From positions 496,001 to 560,000 of the forward strand of contig NZ_JAPEMA010000001.1 in assembly GCF_026343185.1 (NCBI RefSeq): a DNA stretch of 64,000 bases, in the 5' to 3' direction. This document shows, one piece after another, positions 8,494 through 17,412 of this stretch. This stretch comes from Streptomyces sp. NBC_00091 (GTDB lineage: Bacteria > Actinomycetota > Actinomycetes > Streptomycetales > Streptomycetaceae). The notes beneath the pieces are model-generated. The model searched no databases. It was not told the DNA's origin and saw only the letters and a program-made list of their open reading frames with translations. The translations under genes and the position numbers were made by a program. Position 1 is the stretch's first letter; each line of letters starts with the position of its first letter.

Positions 8494-9159
8494 ATGACCA
8501 ATGGCGACGAGGTCCGCACGCTACGCGACATCACGGGCGCCGGTCCCGCCCGGCGTGCCGCGCCGGGGGACGGCGGGCGGCCCCCGAGGCCCCGGCAGCG
8601 CGAGGACGCGATCCGCAACCACGCCCAGATCCTGGCCGCCGCCGAGCAGTTGTTCACGGAGCGGGATCCCCGCAGCGTGACGATGGACCTGATAGCCAAG
8701 GCCGCCGGGGTCGGCCGGGCCACCCTCTACCGCCGCTTCCCCGATCCCGCCTCCGTCGCCGGCGCCCTCCTCGAGGAGCACGAGCGGATCCTGCGGGGGC
8801 GCCTCGCCTTCGGCCCGCCTCCGCTGGGGCCGGGCGCTCCCCCGGCGCAGCGGCTGGCGGCCTTCTACACGGCGGCCCTGGAGTACCTGGAGCGCCACCT
8901 TCCGCTGGCCCTCGGCAGCGGTCCGGGGCCGGCCCGGTTCGCGGGCGGTACGTACCGGCACTGGCGCGAGCACGTCCGGGCCCTGCTCGTGGAGGCCGGG
9001 GCCGCGGATCCCGACGTCAGCGTGGACGCCCTGCTCAGCCCGCTCGCCCCGGAGGTCTACCAGTTCCAGCGGCACACCCTCGGCTTTCCGCCCGCACGGA
9101 TAGCCGAAACCCTCGGGCGGCTGGTTCGCGGGGTACTCCCCGACCCACAGATGGGTTAG
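8494..9159 (+). CDS. TetR-family transcriptional regulator
   Basis: The protein has an N-terminal helix-turn-helix: HAQILAAAEQLFTERDPRSV, then MDLIAKAAGVGRATLYRRFP, the standard TetR recognition helix. A ligand-binding domain of about 140 residues follows. I chose the ATG at 8494 (MTNGDEVRTL); an upstream in-frame ATG at 8422 would overlap the region needed for the divergent sepF promoter. The start is preceded by a roughly 40-residue Pro/Arg-rich extension before the HTH. The gene ends inside a predicted iron box that serves the next gene. The effector and targets are unknown; the divergent sepF-like gene or the downstream DUF2470 gene are plausible. Confidence 0.88.
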   Translation: MTNGDEVRTLRDITGAGPARRAAPGDGGRPPRPRQREDAIRNHAQILAAAEQLFTERDPRSVTMDLIAKAAGVGRATLYRRFPDPASVAGALLEEHERILRGRLAFGPPPLGPGAPPAQRLAAFYTAALEYLERHLPLALGSGPGPARFAGGTYRHWREHVRALLVEAGAADPDVSVDALLSPLAPEVYQFQRHTLGFPPARIAETLGRLVRGVLPDPQMG

Positions 9160-9174
9160 GTTAGGCATACCTAA
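9156..9174 (+). promoter_or_regulatory. Iron box (DmdR/IdeR-type operator)
   Basis: TTAGGTTAGGCATACCTAA closely matches the actinobacterial DmdR/IdeR 19-bp palindrome TTAGGTTAGGCTAACCTAA. It spans the TetR stop codon and lies 28 bp upstream of the DUF2470 ATG, where bound repressor would block its promoter. Confidence 0.85.
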
Positions 9175-9202
9175 GTGAGCCCCTGATGAGGGAGAGATCC
9201 GC

Positions 9203-9940
9203 ATGCGCCTGCCCGGTGCCCCCGCCGCCACGCCCGCCGCCCGGCCCACGGAGGCCGAGCTGGTCCGCTCCGTCCTGGCCGCCGCCCACTCGATGACGGT
9301 GGTCATCGACGGGGTGCGCCACGAGGTCCGCCGGCTCGACGGCGGGGACGTGCTCGGCCGGCTGCACCTGCACCCCGCCGCGCCTGCCGCCGGACACCCC
9401 GCCCCGCCGGCGGACGACGGGCTCCCCGCGATCCGGCTGGAGTTCACCGACGTCGCCCCGACACCCGTACGCGACCGGGTGCGCGCCCGCGTCACCGTAC
9501 TGGGCCACCTCCTGACCCCCTGGGCCGACGAGAGCGGCGCCCCCGGGCACACCACCTGCGTGGAGTACGGCCGGGCGGTCCTGGAAACCGCGGACGGGAC
9601 CTCGTACATCGGGCTGGAGGAACTGGACGGGGCCTGGCCCGATCCGCTGGCCCCGTACGAGGCGGGCATGCTCACCCACCTCCTCGACGACCACCCGGAG
9701 CTGGTGACCCTGCTGCTGCGGCTGGTGCGGCCCCTGCCCTCGGCCGCCGTCGTGCGCGCGCTGCCGCTCGCCCTGGACCGGTACGGGATCACCCTGCGCC
9801 TGGAGGAGCGCGCCGGGCACCGAGACGTACGGCTGCCCTTCCCCTCCCGGCTCGACGACGTGGACCAGGCGGGCACCCAGATCCAGGCCCTGCTCAGCGC
9901 GGCCCGCCGGCGCTCGCACCGCAACTCGCTTCCCGCCTGA
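9203..9940 (+). CDS. Iron-regulated DUF2470-domain protein
   Basis: The 245-residue product contains a DUF2470-type region. This domain is also found at the C-terminus of HugZ-like haem-utilisation proteins. Supporting segments are TEAELVRSVLAAAHSMTVVIDG near the N-terminus and YEAGMLTHLLDDHPELVTLLLR with LDRYGITLRLEERAGHRDVRLPF near the C-terminus. It has no signal peptide. A GAGGGAGAG ribosome site precedes the ATG at 9203. The iron box immediately upstream implies induction under iron starvation, in keeping with a haem- or iron-handling role. No catalytic residues are assignable. It is probably monocistronic. Confidence 0.8.
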   Translation: MRLPGAPAATPAARPTEAELVRSVLAAAHSMTVVIDGVRHEVRRLDGGDVLGRLHLHPAAPAAGHPAPPADDGLPAIRLEFTDVAPTPVRDRVRARVTVLGHLLTPWADESGAPGHTTCVEYGRAVLETADGTSYIGLEELDGAWPDPLAPYEAGMLTHLLDDHPELVTLLLRLVRPLPSAAVVRALPLALDRYGITLRLEERAGHRDVRLPFPSRLDDVDQAGTQIQALLSAARRRSHRNSLPA

Positions 9941-10002
9941 GGACCGCTGGAGCCCGCACATCAAGCGGAATACCTTCCACCACCGGTTTCGTTGGCCCGT
10001 AC

Positions 10003-10923
10003 ATGAAGGCAATCACCTACACCAGCTACGGAACCCCCACCTCCTTAGCGCTCGTCGAGGTCCCCGAACCCAAGGTCGGGCCCGGCGAGGTCCTCATCCG
10101 CGTCAAGGCGGCCGGGGTCAACCCCGTGGACTGGAAGCTCGCCGCCGGGTTCCTCGGACACGTCCTCGAGGTCCGCCACCCCGTGATCCCCGGCTGGGAC
10201 GTCGCCGGTGTCGTCGAGGCCGTCGGCCCGGACACCGACGACTACGCCGTCGGCGACGAGGTCTACGGATACGTCCGCAAGGAGTGGGTGCAGCTGGGCA
10301 CTTACGCCGAGCTGGTCTCCGCGCCCGTCCGCACCCTCGCCCGCAAGCCCCGCACACTGACCTTCGAAGAGGCCGCCGGCCTCCCGCTGGCCGGGCTCAC
10401 CTCCTACCAGGCGGTCACCCGCGCCGGGGTCACCGCCGGCCAGACCGTCGTCATCCACTCGGCCGCCGGCGGCGTCGGCTCGCTCGGCGTGCAGGTCGCG
10501 GTCTCCCTCGGCGCCCGGGTCATCGGCACGGCGGGCGCGCACCACCACGACTACCTGCGCACGCTGGGCGCGGAACCGGTGCTGTACGGGGACGGCGTGG
10601 ACGAGCGGATCCGGGCGCTGGCCCCCGAGGGCGTCGATGTGGGGCTCGACTTCTACGGCGAGGGCGGCGTCGAGCTGCTCCAGTCGGTCGTCCGGGCGGG
10701 CGGCCCGGTGATCTCCGTCGCCGACAACGACGCCGGCGCCAAGGGCGCCAGGCACATCTGGGCGCGGGCCTCCAGCGCCGACCTCACCGCCCTCGCGGAG
10801 CTCGCCGACTCGGGCCGGCTCACCGTCAAGGTCGGGCACGTGCTGCCGCTGGCGGACGCCGCCACGGCCTGGGAACTGAGCGCCGCGGGCCGCACCAAGG
10901 GCAAGATCGTCCTCACGGTCTGA
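10003..10923 (+). CDS. NADPH:quinone-type medium-chain oxidoreductase
   Basis: This 306-residue protein is a zinc-independent medium-chain dehydrogenase/reductase of the quinone-oxidoreductase type. The N-terminal GroES-like domain includes VKAAGVNPVDWKLAAG and PGWDVAGVVEAVG. The Rossmann nucleotide site reads VVIHSAAGGVGSLGVQVA, typical of NADPH-binding quinone reductases. The C-terminus ends in the family tail SAAGRTKGKIVLTV. The structural Cys cluster and catalytic zinc ligands of alcohol dehydrogenases are absent. The substrate is unknown. It stands alone, with a hairpin after its stop codon. Confidence 0.9.
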   Translation: MKAITYTSYGTPTSLALVEVPEPKVGPGEVLIRVKAAGVNPVDWKLAAGFLGHVLEVRHPVIPGWDVAGVVEAVGPDTDDYAVGDEVYGYVRKEWVQLGTYAELVSAPVRTLARKPRTLTFEEAAGLPLAGLTSYQAVTRAGVTAGQTVVIHSAAGGVGSLGVQVAVSLGARVIGTAGAHHHDYLRTLGAEPVLYGDGVDERIRALAPEGVDVGLDFYGEGGVELLQSVVRAGGPVISVADNDAGAKGARHIWARASSADLTALAELADSGRLTVKVGHVLPLADAATAWELSAAGRTKGKIVLTV

Positions 10924-10930
10924 GCGAAAC

Positions 10931-10973
10931 GTGCGCGGGGCGCCCGGAGTTCCCCCCTCCAGCCGCCCCGCAC
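10931..10973. terminator. Possible terminator between convergent genes
   Basis: GTGCGCGGGGCG pairs with CGCCCCGCAC through a two-base bulge and a long loop. It sits just after the oxidoreductase stop (10923) and before the convergent stop at 11007. It is weaker than the other hairpins in the window. Confidence 0.45.
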
Positions 10974-11006
10974 GCCGTCCTCAGCGGTGATCGGTGAGGT
11001 GACCGC

Positions 11007-12344
11007 TCACGCGTGCTCCCGGGTATGGCGGTTGGCGGGGCGCGGCAGTCCGTAGTTGTCCCGGAGGGTGCGTCCGGTGTACTCGGTGCGGAACAGGCCG
11101 CGGGCCTGGAGTACCGGCACGACGTGGTCGACGAAATCGGTGAGGCCGGTGGGCAGGACCGGCGCCATGATGTTGAAGCCGTCGGCGGCTCCCCGCGTGA
11201 ACCACTCCTCCAGCTGGTCCGCGATCTGCTCGGGGGTGCCGGCGAAGACGCGGTGGCCGCGGCCCGCGCCGAGGCGGGCGATCAGCTCGCGCACGGTGAG
11301 CCCGTCGCGGCGGGCGATCTCGGCGACGAGCGTGAAGCGGCTCTTGTTGCCGTTGATGTCCCGCTCCTCGGGGAGTTCGGGGAGCGGGCCGTCGAGGTCG
11401 GCGCCGGTGAGGTCGGTGCCCAGCATCCCGGACAGCTGGGCGAGCCCGTACTCGGGGACCTGGAGGTCGGTGAGCTCCTGCTCCAGGGCCTTCGCCTCGG
11501 CCTCGGTGGAGCCGATGACCGGGGCGATCCCGGGCAGGACGAGCAGCTCGTCCTCGGTGCGGCCGTGGCGGGCGAGGCGGGACTTGAGGTCCTTGTAGAA
11601 GGTCTGGCCGTCGGCCAGGGTCTGCTGGGCGGTGAAGACCGCCTCGGCGTACTGGGCGGCGAACTCCTTCCCCGATTCCGAGGATCCGGCCTGCACGAGC
11701 AGCGGGTACCCCTGCGGGGAGCGCGGTACGTTGAGCGGTCCGGCGACCCCGAAGTGCTCGCCGCGGTGGGCGGCGGGGTGGAGCTTGTCGGTGTCGGCGT
11801 AGATGCCGCGCTCCTTGTCGAGGACGATCGCGTCGTCCTCCCAGCTGTCCCAGAGCTTGGTGGCGACGTCGAGGAACTCGCGGGCGCGCTCGTAGCGCAG
11901 GCCGTGCTCCAGGTGCTCGTCGCGGTTGAAGTTGCGGGCCTCGTCGACGCTGCCGGAGGTGACGATGTTCCAGCCGGCGCGGCCGCCGCTGATGTGGTCG
12001 AGCGAGGCGAACTTCCGGGCCAGGTTGTAGGGCTCGTTGAAGGTGGTGGAGACGGTGGCGATGAGCCCGATGTGCTCGGTGACGGCGGCGATCGCGGAGA
12101 GCAGGGTGAGCGGTTCGAAACCGCCCAGCGCGTTGTAGCGGGCCTTGCCCCAGAGGGCGACCCCGTCGGCGAAGAAGATGGAGTCGAGCCTGCCGCGCTC
12201 GGCGGTGCGGGCCAGTTCCTGGAAGTAGCCCAGGTCGGTGACGCGCTCCGGGGTGCTCGCGGGGTGCCTCCAGGCGGCGTCGTGGTGGCCGGCGTTCATC
12301 AGGAAGGCGTTGAGGTGGAGGGTACGGGGGCGGGGTGCGGGCAT
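11007..12344 (-). CDS. NtaA/SnaA/DszA-family FMN-dependent monooxygenase
   Basis: The 445-residue protein is a group-C two-component flavin monooxygenase, which uses FMNH2 to oxidise sulfones, sulfonates, or chelators such as nitrilotriacetate. Family landmarks are LNAFLMNAGHHDAAWRHP, DSIFFADG, FNEPYNLARKFASLDHISGGRAGWN(IVTS), LLVQAGSSESGKEFAA, and the C-terminal ADGFNIMAPVLP. It is the last gene of a sulfonate-sulfur operon. The FMN reductase encoded four genes upstream is the obvious source of FMNH2. The actual organosulfur substrate cannot be deduced. The distance to the permease gene is about 60 bp. Confidence 0.9.
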   Translation of the reverse strand: MPAPRPRTLHLNAFLMNAGHHDAAWRHPASTPERVTDLGYFQELARTAERGRLDSIFFADGVALWGKARYNALGGFEPLTLLSAIAAVTEHIGLIATVSTTFNEPYNLARKFASLDHISGGRAGWNIVTSGSVDEARNFNRDEHLEHGLRYERAREFLDVATKLWDSWEDDAIVLDKERGIYADTDKLHPAAHRGEHFGVAGPLNVPRSPQGYPLLVQAGSSESGKEFAAQYAEAVFTAQQTLADGQTFYKDLKSRLARHGRTEDELLVLPGIAPVIGSTEAEAKALEQELTDLQVPEYGLAQLSGMLGTDLTGADLDGPLPELPEERDINGNKSRFTLVAEIARRDGLTVRELIARLGAGRGHRVFAGTPEQIADQLEEWFTRGAADGFNIMAPVLPTGLTDFVDHVVPVLQARGLFRTEYTGRTLRDNYGLPRPANRHTREHA

Positions 12345-12403
12345 GTCTGTTCCCTGGGTGGATGGACCGGCTGGGGTGGGGGTGGGGGCGCGGGTGGGGC
12401 GGG

Positions 12404-13351
12404 TCAGGCGGGGACGCGCCAGAGGCTGAGGCGGCGTTCGATGGTGACCAGGACCTGGTTGAAGGCCACCCCGATCGCCGAGATCGTGACGATCCCCGCG
12501 TACATCTGGGGGATGGCGAAGTTGAACTGCGAGGCGTTGATCAGGTACCCGAGCCCCGCCTTGGCGCCGATCATCTCGGCGGCCACGAGAACCAGGATCG
12601 AGACGGCTCCCGCCAGGCGGATGCCCGTGAAGACGGCGGGTACCGAGGACGGCAGGATCACCTTCTGGAAGAGCCTGGGGGTGGACAGGTCCATCGACCG
12701 GGCCAGCCGGACCAGGGTGGGGTCGGCGTTGCCGACGGCGCTGATGGTGTTCAGCAGGATCGGCCAGACGCAGGCGTAGACGACGATCGACACCTTCGAG
12801 GTCTCACCGATGCCGAGCAGCAGGACGAAGACCGGCAGCAGCGCGAGGGCCGCCGTGTTGCGGAACAGCTCCAGCAGCGGGCCGAGGAACGCGGCGAGGG
12901 GCCGGTACCAGCCGATCAGCAGGCCGAGCGGGACCGCCACCGCCACGGCGATGGCGAAGCCGCCGAACGAACGGGTGAGGCTGGCCCGGACGTGCTCGCC
13001 GAGCTGCCCGTCGCCGAGCAGCTCCCACCAGGCCCGGGCCACCTCGCTGGCCGGCGGCAGGAAGGTGGCGTCGGTCAGGCCGAGCCGGGGCGCCGCCTCC
13101 CACAGCGCGAGCAGGGCGAGGATCGCCGCCGACCGCAGCAGGGCGGCCCGCAGCCGGCGCAGTACGGCCGCTGCCGGACCGGCGCCGGGCCGGGCCGCGC
13201 GCTGCGGGGCCGTCCGCGGCGGGGCCGGGCGGGCGGGCTCCGGGCGCGCGGAGGTGCGTACGGCCCCTGCGGGGGCGGTGGGTTTCGCAGCGGCGGGGGG
13301 TGCTGTCGTGTCCGGCGCGGCCAGGGCGGCGGCAGGGGTGTCGGTGCTCAT
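12404..13351 (-). CDS. ssuC: Sulfonate/taurine ABC transporter permease
   Basis: The 315-residue permease starts at the ATG at 13351, which overlaps the stop of the ATPase gene by 4 bp. A long Pro/Ala/Thr-rich cytoplasmic tail of about 70 residues precedes the first membrane helix (LRSAAILALLALWEAAPRL). Several helices and the EAA-type loop follow (around DPTLVRLARSMDLSTPRLFQKVILPSSVPAVFTGIRLAG), as in SsuC/TauC. It forms the membrane channel with the ssuB-like ATPase and ssuA-like lipoprotein. The symbol reflects family and context; substrate preference among alkanesulfonates and taurine is undetermined. Confidence 0.88.
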   Translation of the reverse strand: MSTDTPAAALAAPDTTAPPAAAKPTAPAGAVRTSARPEPARPAPPRTAPQRAARPGAGPAAAVLRRLRAALLRSAAILALLALWEAAPRLGLTDATFLPPASEVARAWWELLGDGQLGEHVRASLTRSFGGFAIAVAVAVPLGLLIGWYRPLAAFLGPLLELFRNTAALALLPVFVLLLGIGETSKVSIVVYACVWPILLNTISAVGNADPTLVRLARSMDLSTPRLFQKVILPSSVPAVFTGIRLAGAVSILVLVAAEMIGAKAGLGYLINASQFNFAIPQMYAGIVTISAIGVAFNQVLVTIERRLSLWRVPA

Positions 13352-14181
13352 ACGGTGGCCTCTTCCTTCTCCAGCTGCTGGGCGCGGGCCACCTCGTCGT
13401 GGAGCAGGGTCCAGATCTCGTGGCGGTAGCGGGCGAACTCCGGGCTGGACCGCAGGTCCTCGCCGGTGGCCCCGGTGGAGCGGCCGCCGAAGGAGACCGG
13501 GACCACCTCCTTGACGCGGCCCGGGCGGGAGGTGATGACGGCCACCCGCTGCCCGAGGTACACGGCCTCCTCGATGCCGTGCGTGATGAAGACGACCGTC
13601 TTGCCCGTCCGCTGCCAGATGCGCCGCAGCTCGTCCTGGAGGGACTCGCGGGTCTGTGCGTCGAGCGCGGCGAAGGGTTCGTCCATGAGCAGCACGTCCG
13701 GGTCGTACGCCAGCGAGCGGGCGATCGCGACCCGCTGGCGCATGCCGCCGGACAGCTCGTGGGGGTGGCGGTCCTCGAAACCGCCGAGGCCGACCAGGTC
13801 CAGGAACTCCCGGGCCTTCGCGGCTCGTTGACGGCGGGGGACGCCGGTGGCCTCCAGGCCGAATTCGACGTTGCCGAGCGCGGTGCGCCACGGCAGCAGC
13901 GCGTACTGCTGGAAGACGGTGCCCCGGTCCAGGCCGGGCCCGGTGACCGGCTCGCCGTCCAGCAGGATGCGGCCGGAGGTGGGCCGGGTGAGTCCGCCGA
14001 GGAGGTCGAGGAGGGTGGACTTGCCGCAGCCGCTGGGGCCGACGACGACCAGGAACTCGCCCGCCCCGATCTCCAGGTCGATGCCGTCGAGCGCGGTGAA
14101 CTCGCGCGGGCCGCCGCCGCGGCCCTTGCCGTCCTTGGTCGGGAAGGTCTTCGTCACCGCGTCGAACACGATCTTGGCCAT
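13348..14181 (-). CDS. ssuB: Sulfonate/taurine ABC transporter ATP-binding protein
   Basis: The 277-residue ATPase carries Walker A GPSGCGKST, Q-loop FQQYALLPWRTALGNVEFGLE, signature LSGGMRQRVAIARSL, Walker B VLLMDEPFAALD and the H-loop VVFITHGIEEAV, all in the SsuB/TauB/NrtD style. It energises import through the adjacent permease. It starts six bp downstream of the lipoprotein stop codon and its own stop overlaps the permease start, so it is co-translated with its partners. Confidence 0.92.
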   Translation of the reverse strand: MAKIVFDAVTKTFPTKDGKGRGGGPREFTALDGIDLEIGAGEFLVVVGPSGCGKSTLLDLLGGLTRPTSGRILLDGEPVTGPGLDRGTVFQQYALLPWRTALGNVEFGLEATGVPRRQRAAKAREFLDLVGLGGFEDRHPHELSGGMRQRVAIARSLAYDPDVLLMDEPFAALDAQTRESLQDELRRIWQRTGKTVVFITHGIEEAVYLGQRVAVITSRPGRVKEVVPVSFGGRSTGATGEDLRSSPEFARYRHEIWTLLHDEVARAQQLEKEEATV

Positions 14182-14187
14182 GCGGGT

Positions 14188-15231
14188 TCAGCCCTTCCCC
14201 TGGTCGTTGAACTCGTTGGTGTAGAGGCCGGCGGCCGTGAGCCGGCCGGGCTTGATCTCGCCGCGCTCGGCGAGCCAGTCCAGCCAGAGCTGGAACTCCT
14301 TGTCCTCGATCCGGCCGCCCCGCCCGGCGACCCCGTACGAGCGCCAGAACCGGAGCGTCGAGGTGTCCTCGTTGCGGCCGCGCTTGCGGACGATCTCGGT
14401 CTGGCGGGCGATGACCTCCTCGCGCGGGGTGGAGCGCGACCATTCGATGGCCTTGCCGACGCCGGTCACGAAGGTGCGGACGGTGTCCGGGTTCTCCTTC
14501 ACGAACCGCTCGGTCATCACGTACGAGCCCGCGCTGAACCGGCCGAGCAGGTCGAAGTCGCTGAACAGCGGTCTGATCCCGCCGGCCTCCACGGCCTTGT
14601 CGCGCAGTACGTTGCTGAGCACGCCGACCTCGATCTGCCTCTGGCGCAGTACCTGCTCGGTGTTGACGGGCGGCACGACCAGCGCCTCGACCTTGGCGGC
14701 CTCGGCCTTGGAGATGCCGTTGCGGCTCAGGTAGACGTCGAGGAGGGCCTGGGAGTGTGCGCCCAGGGTGTTCATGCCGACCTTCTTGCCGAGGAGGTCG
14801 CGGGCGGAGCGGATCGGGCTGTCCTCGAGGACGTAGTAGCCGCTGTACACGTCCTGGTCGACGCCGTAGTAGGAGATGACGGCCTTGATGGGGGCGTTGC
14901 CGGCGGCGAGTTTGACGATGGCGCCGTTGAAGGCTCCCCCGAAGTGGATCTGGCCGGTGGCGGCGGACTGGATGTCCTGCGGGCCGCTGATGGTGTTGCC
15001 GACCCACTCCAGCTTGAGGTCGCCCAGGTAGCCCAGGTCGGCGGCCAGCTCCGGAAGGGTGACGTAGCCGACGTTGCCCTGGTACTTGAGGGTGGTGACC
15101 TGGCTGCCGGAGCGGCCGGAGCCGCCTCCGGTGGCGGTGGCCGTGCCGCAGCTCACCGCGGCCGCCGAGATGCCGAGCAGGGTGAGGAACTGGCGCCGGG
15201 AGCGGGTGGTCGGGCTGGGTGCTGCGGGCAT
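14188..15231 (-). CDS. ssuA: Sulfonate ABC transporter substrate-binding lipoprotein
   Basis: This 347-residue protein has a Tat-type N-terminus (RSRRQFLTLLG) followed by a lipobox ending AAAVSCG, so it is probably a Tat-exported lipoprotein held at the outer face of the membrane. The mature part shows the SsuA/NrtA-like binding-protein fold: LKYQGNVGYVTLPELAADLGYL, then GAFNGAIVKLAAGNAPIKAV. It delivers organosulfonate to the permease. It lies 21 bp after the FMN reductase gene, within the operon. Confidence 0.9.
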   Translation of the reverse strand: MPAAPSPTTRSRRQFLTLLGISAAAVSCGTATATGGGSGRSGSQVTTLKYQGNVGYVTLPELAADLGYLGDLKLEWVGNTISGPQDIQSAATGQIHFGGAFNGAIVKLAAGNAPIKAVISYYGVDQDVYSGYYVLEDSPIRSARDLLGKKVGMNTLGAHSQALLDVYLSRNGISKAEAAKVEALVVPPVNTEQVLRQRQIEVGVLSNVLRDKAVEAGGIRPLFSDFDLLGRFSAGSYVMTERFVKENPDTVRTFVTGVGKAIEWSRSTPREEVIARQTEIVRKRGRNEDTSTLRFWRSYGVAGRGGRIEDKEFQLWLDWLAERGEIKPGRLTAAGLYTNEFNDQGKG

Positions 15232-15252
15232 GGCGGGTCCTTGTGGGTGTGG

Positions 15253-15816
15253 CTACGGGGCGGTGGTGAGGGCGGTGGCGGGGGCTCCGGCGAGGCGCAG
15301 GGCCTCGGCGAACTCGTCGACGGCCTGGAAGAGGTCCAGTTCCGCCTCGGGGCGCAGCCGGTCCGGGCCGGCTCCGCGCTCGACGGAGGAGTCGAGGACG
15401 AACCGCCCCGCGGTGACGTGCCGGGCTCCGAGGGCGGCGAGGACCGGGCGCAGGGCGTAGTCGAGGGTCAGGACGTGGGCGAGGCTGCCGCCGGTGGCGA
15501 GGGGCAGGATCGTTTTTCCGGCCAGGCCGTCCTGCGGGAGCAGGTCGAGGAAGGCCTTGAGCAGCCCGGTGTACGAGGCCTTGTAGACCGGGGTCGCGAT
15601 GACCAGGCCGTCGGCTTCGGCGACGGCCTCCAGGGCGCGGCGGATCTCCGGCTCGCCGCGCCGGGCGGAGAGCAGATCGGCGGCGGGGAGCGTGCGTACG
15701 GAGAGGTGGGCGGTCTCGAACCCGGCGTGGGAGAGGCGGTGCAGCACGTGGTCGGCGACGACGGCGGTGCGGGAGTGGGCGGAGGGGCTGCCGGTGAGGG
15801 CGAGCAGCTTGGGCAC
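15253..15816 (-). CDS. ssuE: NAD(P)H-dependent FMN reductase
   Basis: The 187-residue protein has the flavodoxin-like fold of SsuE/MsuE reductases: LALTGSPSAHSRT at the phosphate loop, then DGLVIATPVYKASYTGLLKAFLDLLPQDGLAGKTILPLATGG. It would supply FMNH2 to the class-C monooxygenase at the end of the same operon. It follows the dioxygenase gene by about 54 bp. The symbol is given by family and context and not by orthology testing. Confidence 0.88.
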   Translation of the reverse strand: MPKLLALTGSPSAHSRTAVVADHVLHRLSHAGFETAHLSVRTLPAADLLSARRGEPEIRRALEAVAEADGLVIATPVYKASYTGLLKAFLDLLPQDGLAGKTILPLATGGSLAHVLTLDYALRPVLAALGARHVTAGRFVLDSSVERGAGPDRLRPEAELDLFQAVDEFAEALRLAGAPATALTTAP

Positions 15817-15870
15817 GGGGGCGCTCCGTTCTGCGGCGGGCGGCGGGCTGGGGCTGACGGGTGCTGCGGG

Positions 15871-16800
15871 TCAGGCGACGGTCGAGGCTCCCGAGGCGAT
15901 GCCGAAGGCCGGGTCCGGGACGGCCTCCGGGCTGATCAGGCGGGAGGGCACCCCGTCGGGGCCGACCGGGACGTCGCCGTCGACGGTGACGCGGCGCAGG
16001 GTGCGCTCGTGGTCGTCGGAGTCGTCGACCCCGTAGTGCTGGGTGGCGCGGTTGTCCCAGATCGCGACGTCGCCGGTCCGCCACTGCCAGCGGACGGTGT
16101 TCTCGGGGCTCTCGATGTGGGTCTGGAAGAGGTCGAGGAGGGCGCGGCTGTCGCGGCCGGTGAATCCCTGGATCCGCTGGACGAAGTTGCCGAGGAGCAG
16201 GGTGCGTTCGCCGGTCTCGGGGTGGACGCGGACCACCGGGTGCTCGGTGAGGAAGGTGGTGGAGGTGAACACCTCGCGGTACTGGGCGAGGGCCTCGGGG
16301 AGGGCGTCGGGCTTGAGGGCGGCGTAGTCGTACTCGTTGGAGTGGACGGCGCGCAGGCCGTCGGCGAGGGCGCGGAGCGGCTCGGGGAGGTGGGAGTAGG
16401 CGGTGGCGGTGTTGGCCCAGAGGGTGTTGCCGCCGTACGGGGGGATGGTGACGGCGCGGAGGATGGAGAAGGCGGGGTAGGCGGGGACGAAGGTGACGTC
16501 GGTGTGCCACTGGTTGGCGCGGGCGCCGTGGTGGGAGTCGATGCCGAGGGCGTAGCGGCCGTCGGCCGAGGGGACGGTGGGGTGCGCGACGGGCGTGCCG
16601 AGCAGCTGGGCGAAGGCCTCGTGGCCGGCCTCGTCGAGGTGGTCCTGGCCGCGGAAGAAGACGACCTTGTGGGCGAGGAGGGCGCCGCGGATCTCGGCGA
16701 CGGTCTCGGCATCGAGCCCGCCGCCGAGGCGGACGCCGCCGATCCCGGCCCCGATGCGGCCGCCGAGGCGGGTGACGGTGGTGGCGGTGGTGGTGGTCAT
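15871..16800 (-). CDS. TauD/TfdA-type alpha-ketoglutarate-dependent dioxygenase (organosulfur)
   Basis: The 309-residue enzyme has the Fe(II) ligands in NQWHTDVTF (HxD), and the distal His and 2-oxoglutarate-binding Arg near [13 protein letters not shown] and [13 protein letters not shown]. These motifs match TauD and alkylsulfonate or sulfate-ester dioxygenases, which release sulfite or sulfate from organosulfur compounds. I chose the ATG at 16800 because it has an AGGAG ribosome site. The frame remains open upstream for several hundred codons of Pro/Arg low complexity that does not look like protein. It is the first clear enzyme gene of the six-gene minus-strand sulfur operon. Confidence 0.9.
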   Translation of the reverse strand: MTTTTATTVTRLGGRIGAGIGGVRLGGGLDAETVAEIRGALLAHKVVFFRGQDHLDEAGHEAFAQLLGTPVAHPTVPSADGRYALGIDSHHGARANQWHTDVTFVPAYPAFSILRAVTIPPYGGNTLWANTATAYSHLPEPLRALADGLRAVHSNEYDYAALKPDALPEALAQYREVFTSTTFLTEHPVVRVHPETGERTLLLGNFVQRIQGFTGRDSRALLDLFQTHIESPENTVRWQWRTGDVAIWDNRATQHYGVDDSDDHERTLRRVTVDGDVPVGPDGVPSRLISPEAVPDPAFGIASGASTVA

Positions 16801-17238
16801 GGGGACTCCTTGGGAGTGCGGATGGCCTGGCCGGCCGGGGAAGGGGACCTCTGGGCTGGCCGCCCGGAGGCTGCGGCGGTGGCCCTCGGCCGGGCCGGGC
16901 CGGCCGGGGGCGGGGCGGGGCGGGTGGTACGGATGGCTCCGGCCTGACCGGCCGGGGCGTGACGGCGCTCCCGGCCGGGCGGACCGGAGGCTGGCTGCTC
17001 GACAGGCCTCAGCCCTGGCCGGGGGCCGAGGGAAGCGGACGGACGGCTCCCGGCCTGACCGGTCGGGGGCGATGGGCGGGTGGGCCTGGGCCTGTGCGGC
17101 CCCAGGGGGCTGCCGGGCCGGAGGTTGCGTGGCCGGTCTCGGGACCGGCCGGCCCCGAAGGGGACGGAACGGGGACGGCTCTCGGCCTGGCGGCCGGGGC
17201 CTGCGACGGCTGACCCCGGGCGGGCGGACCCGTTCGGG

Positions 17239-17412
17239 CCGACCGAGCCGACGGGGCCGACCGGGGTAACCGGACTGACCGGGGTAACGGGGTAACCGGG
17301 GTAACCGGACTGACTGGGGTGACCGGGCCGACCGGGGTGACTGGGGTGACCGGACTGGCTGGGGCGACCGGATCGACTGACGGGGCCGACCGGACTGACG
17401 GGGCCGACCAGG
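17239..17412. repeat. 9-bp minisatellite, consensus GACCGGGGT
   Basis: About nineteen imperfect copies of a 9-bp unit (GACCGGGGT, AACCGGACT, GACTGGGGT, GACCGGGCC) lie in tandem. One unit is 8 bp and another longer, so no frame stays open. In one plus-strand frame part of the array reads Gly-x-Thr triplets ([13 protein letters not shown]), like the collagen-like proteins of actinobacteria, but a TAA interrupts it. Confidence 0.8.
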
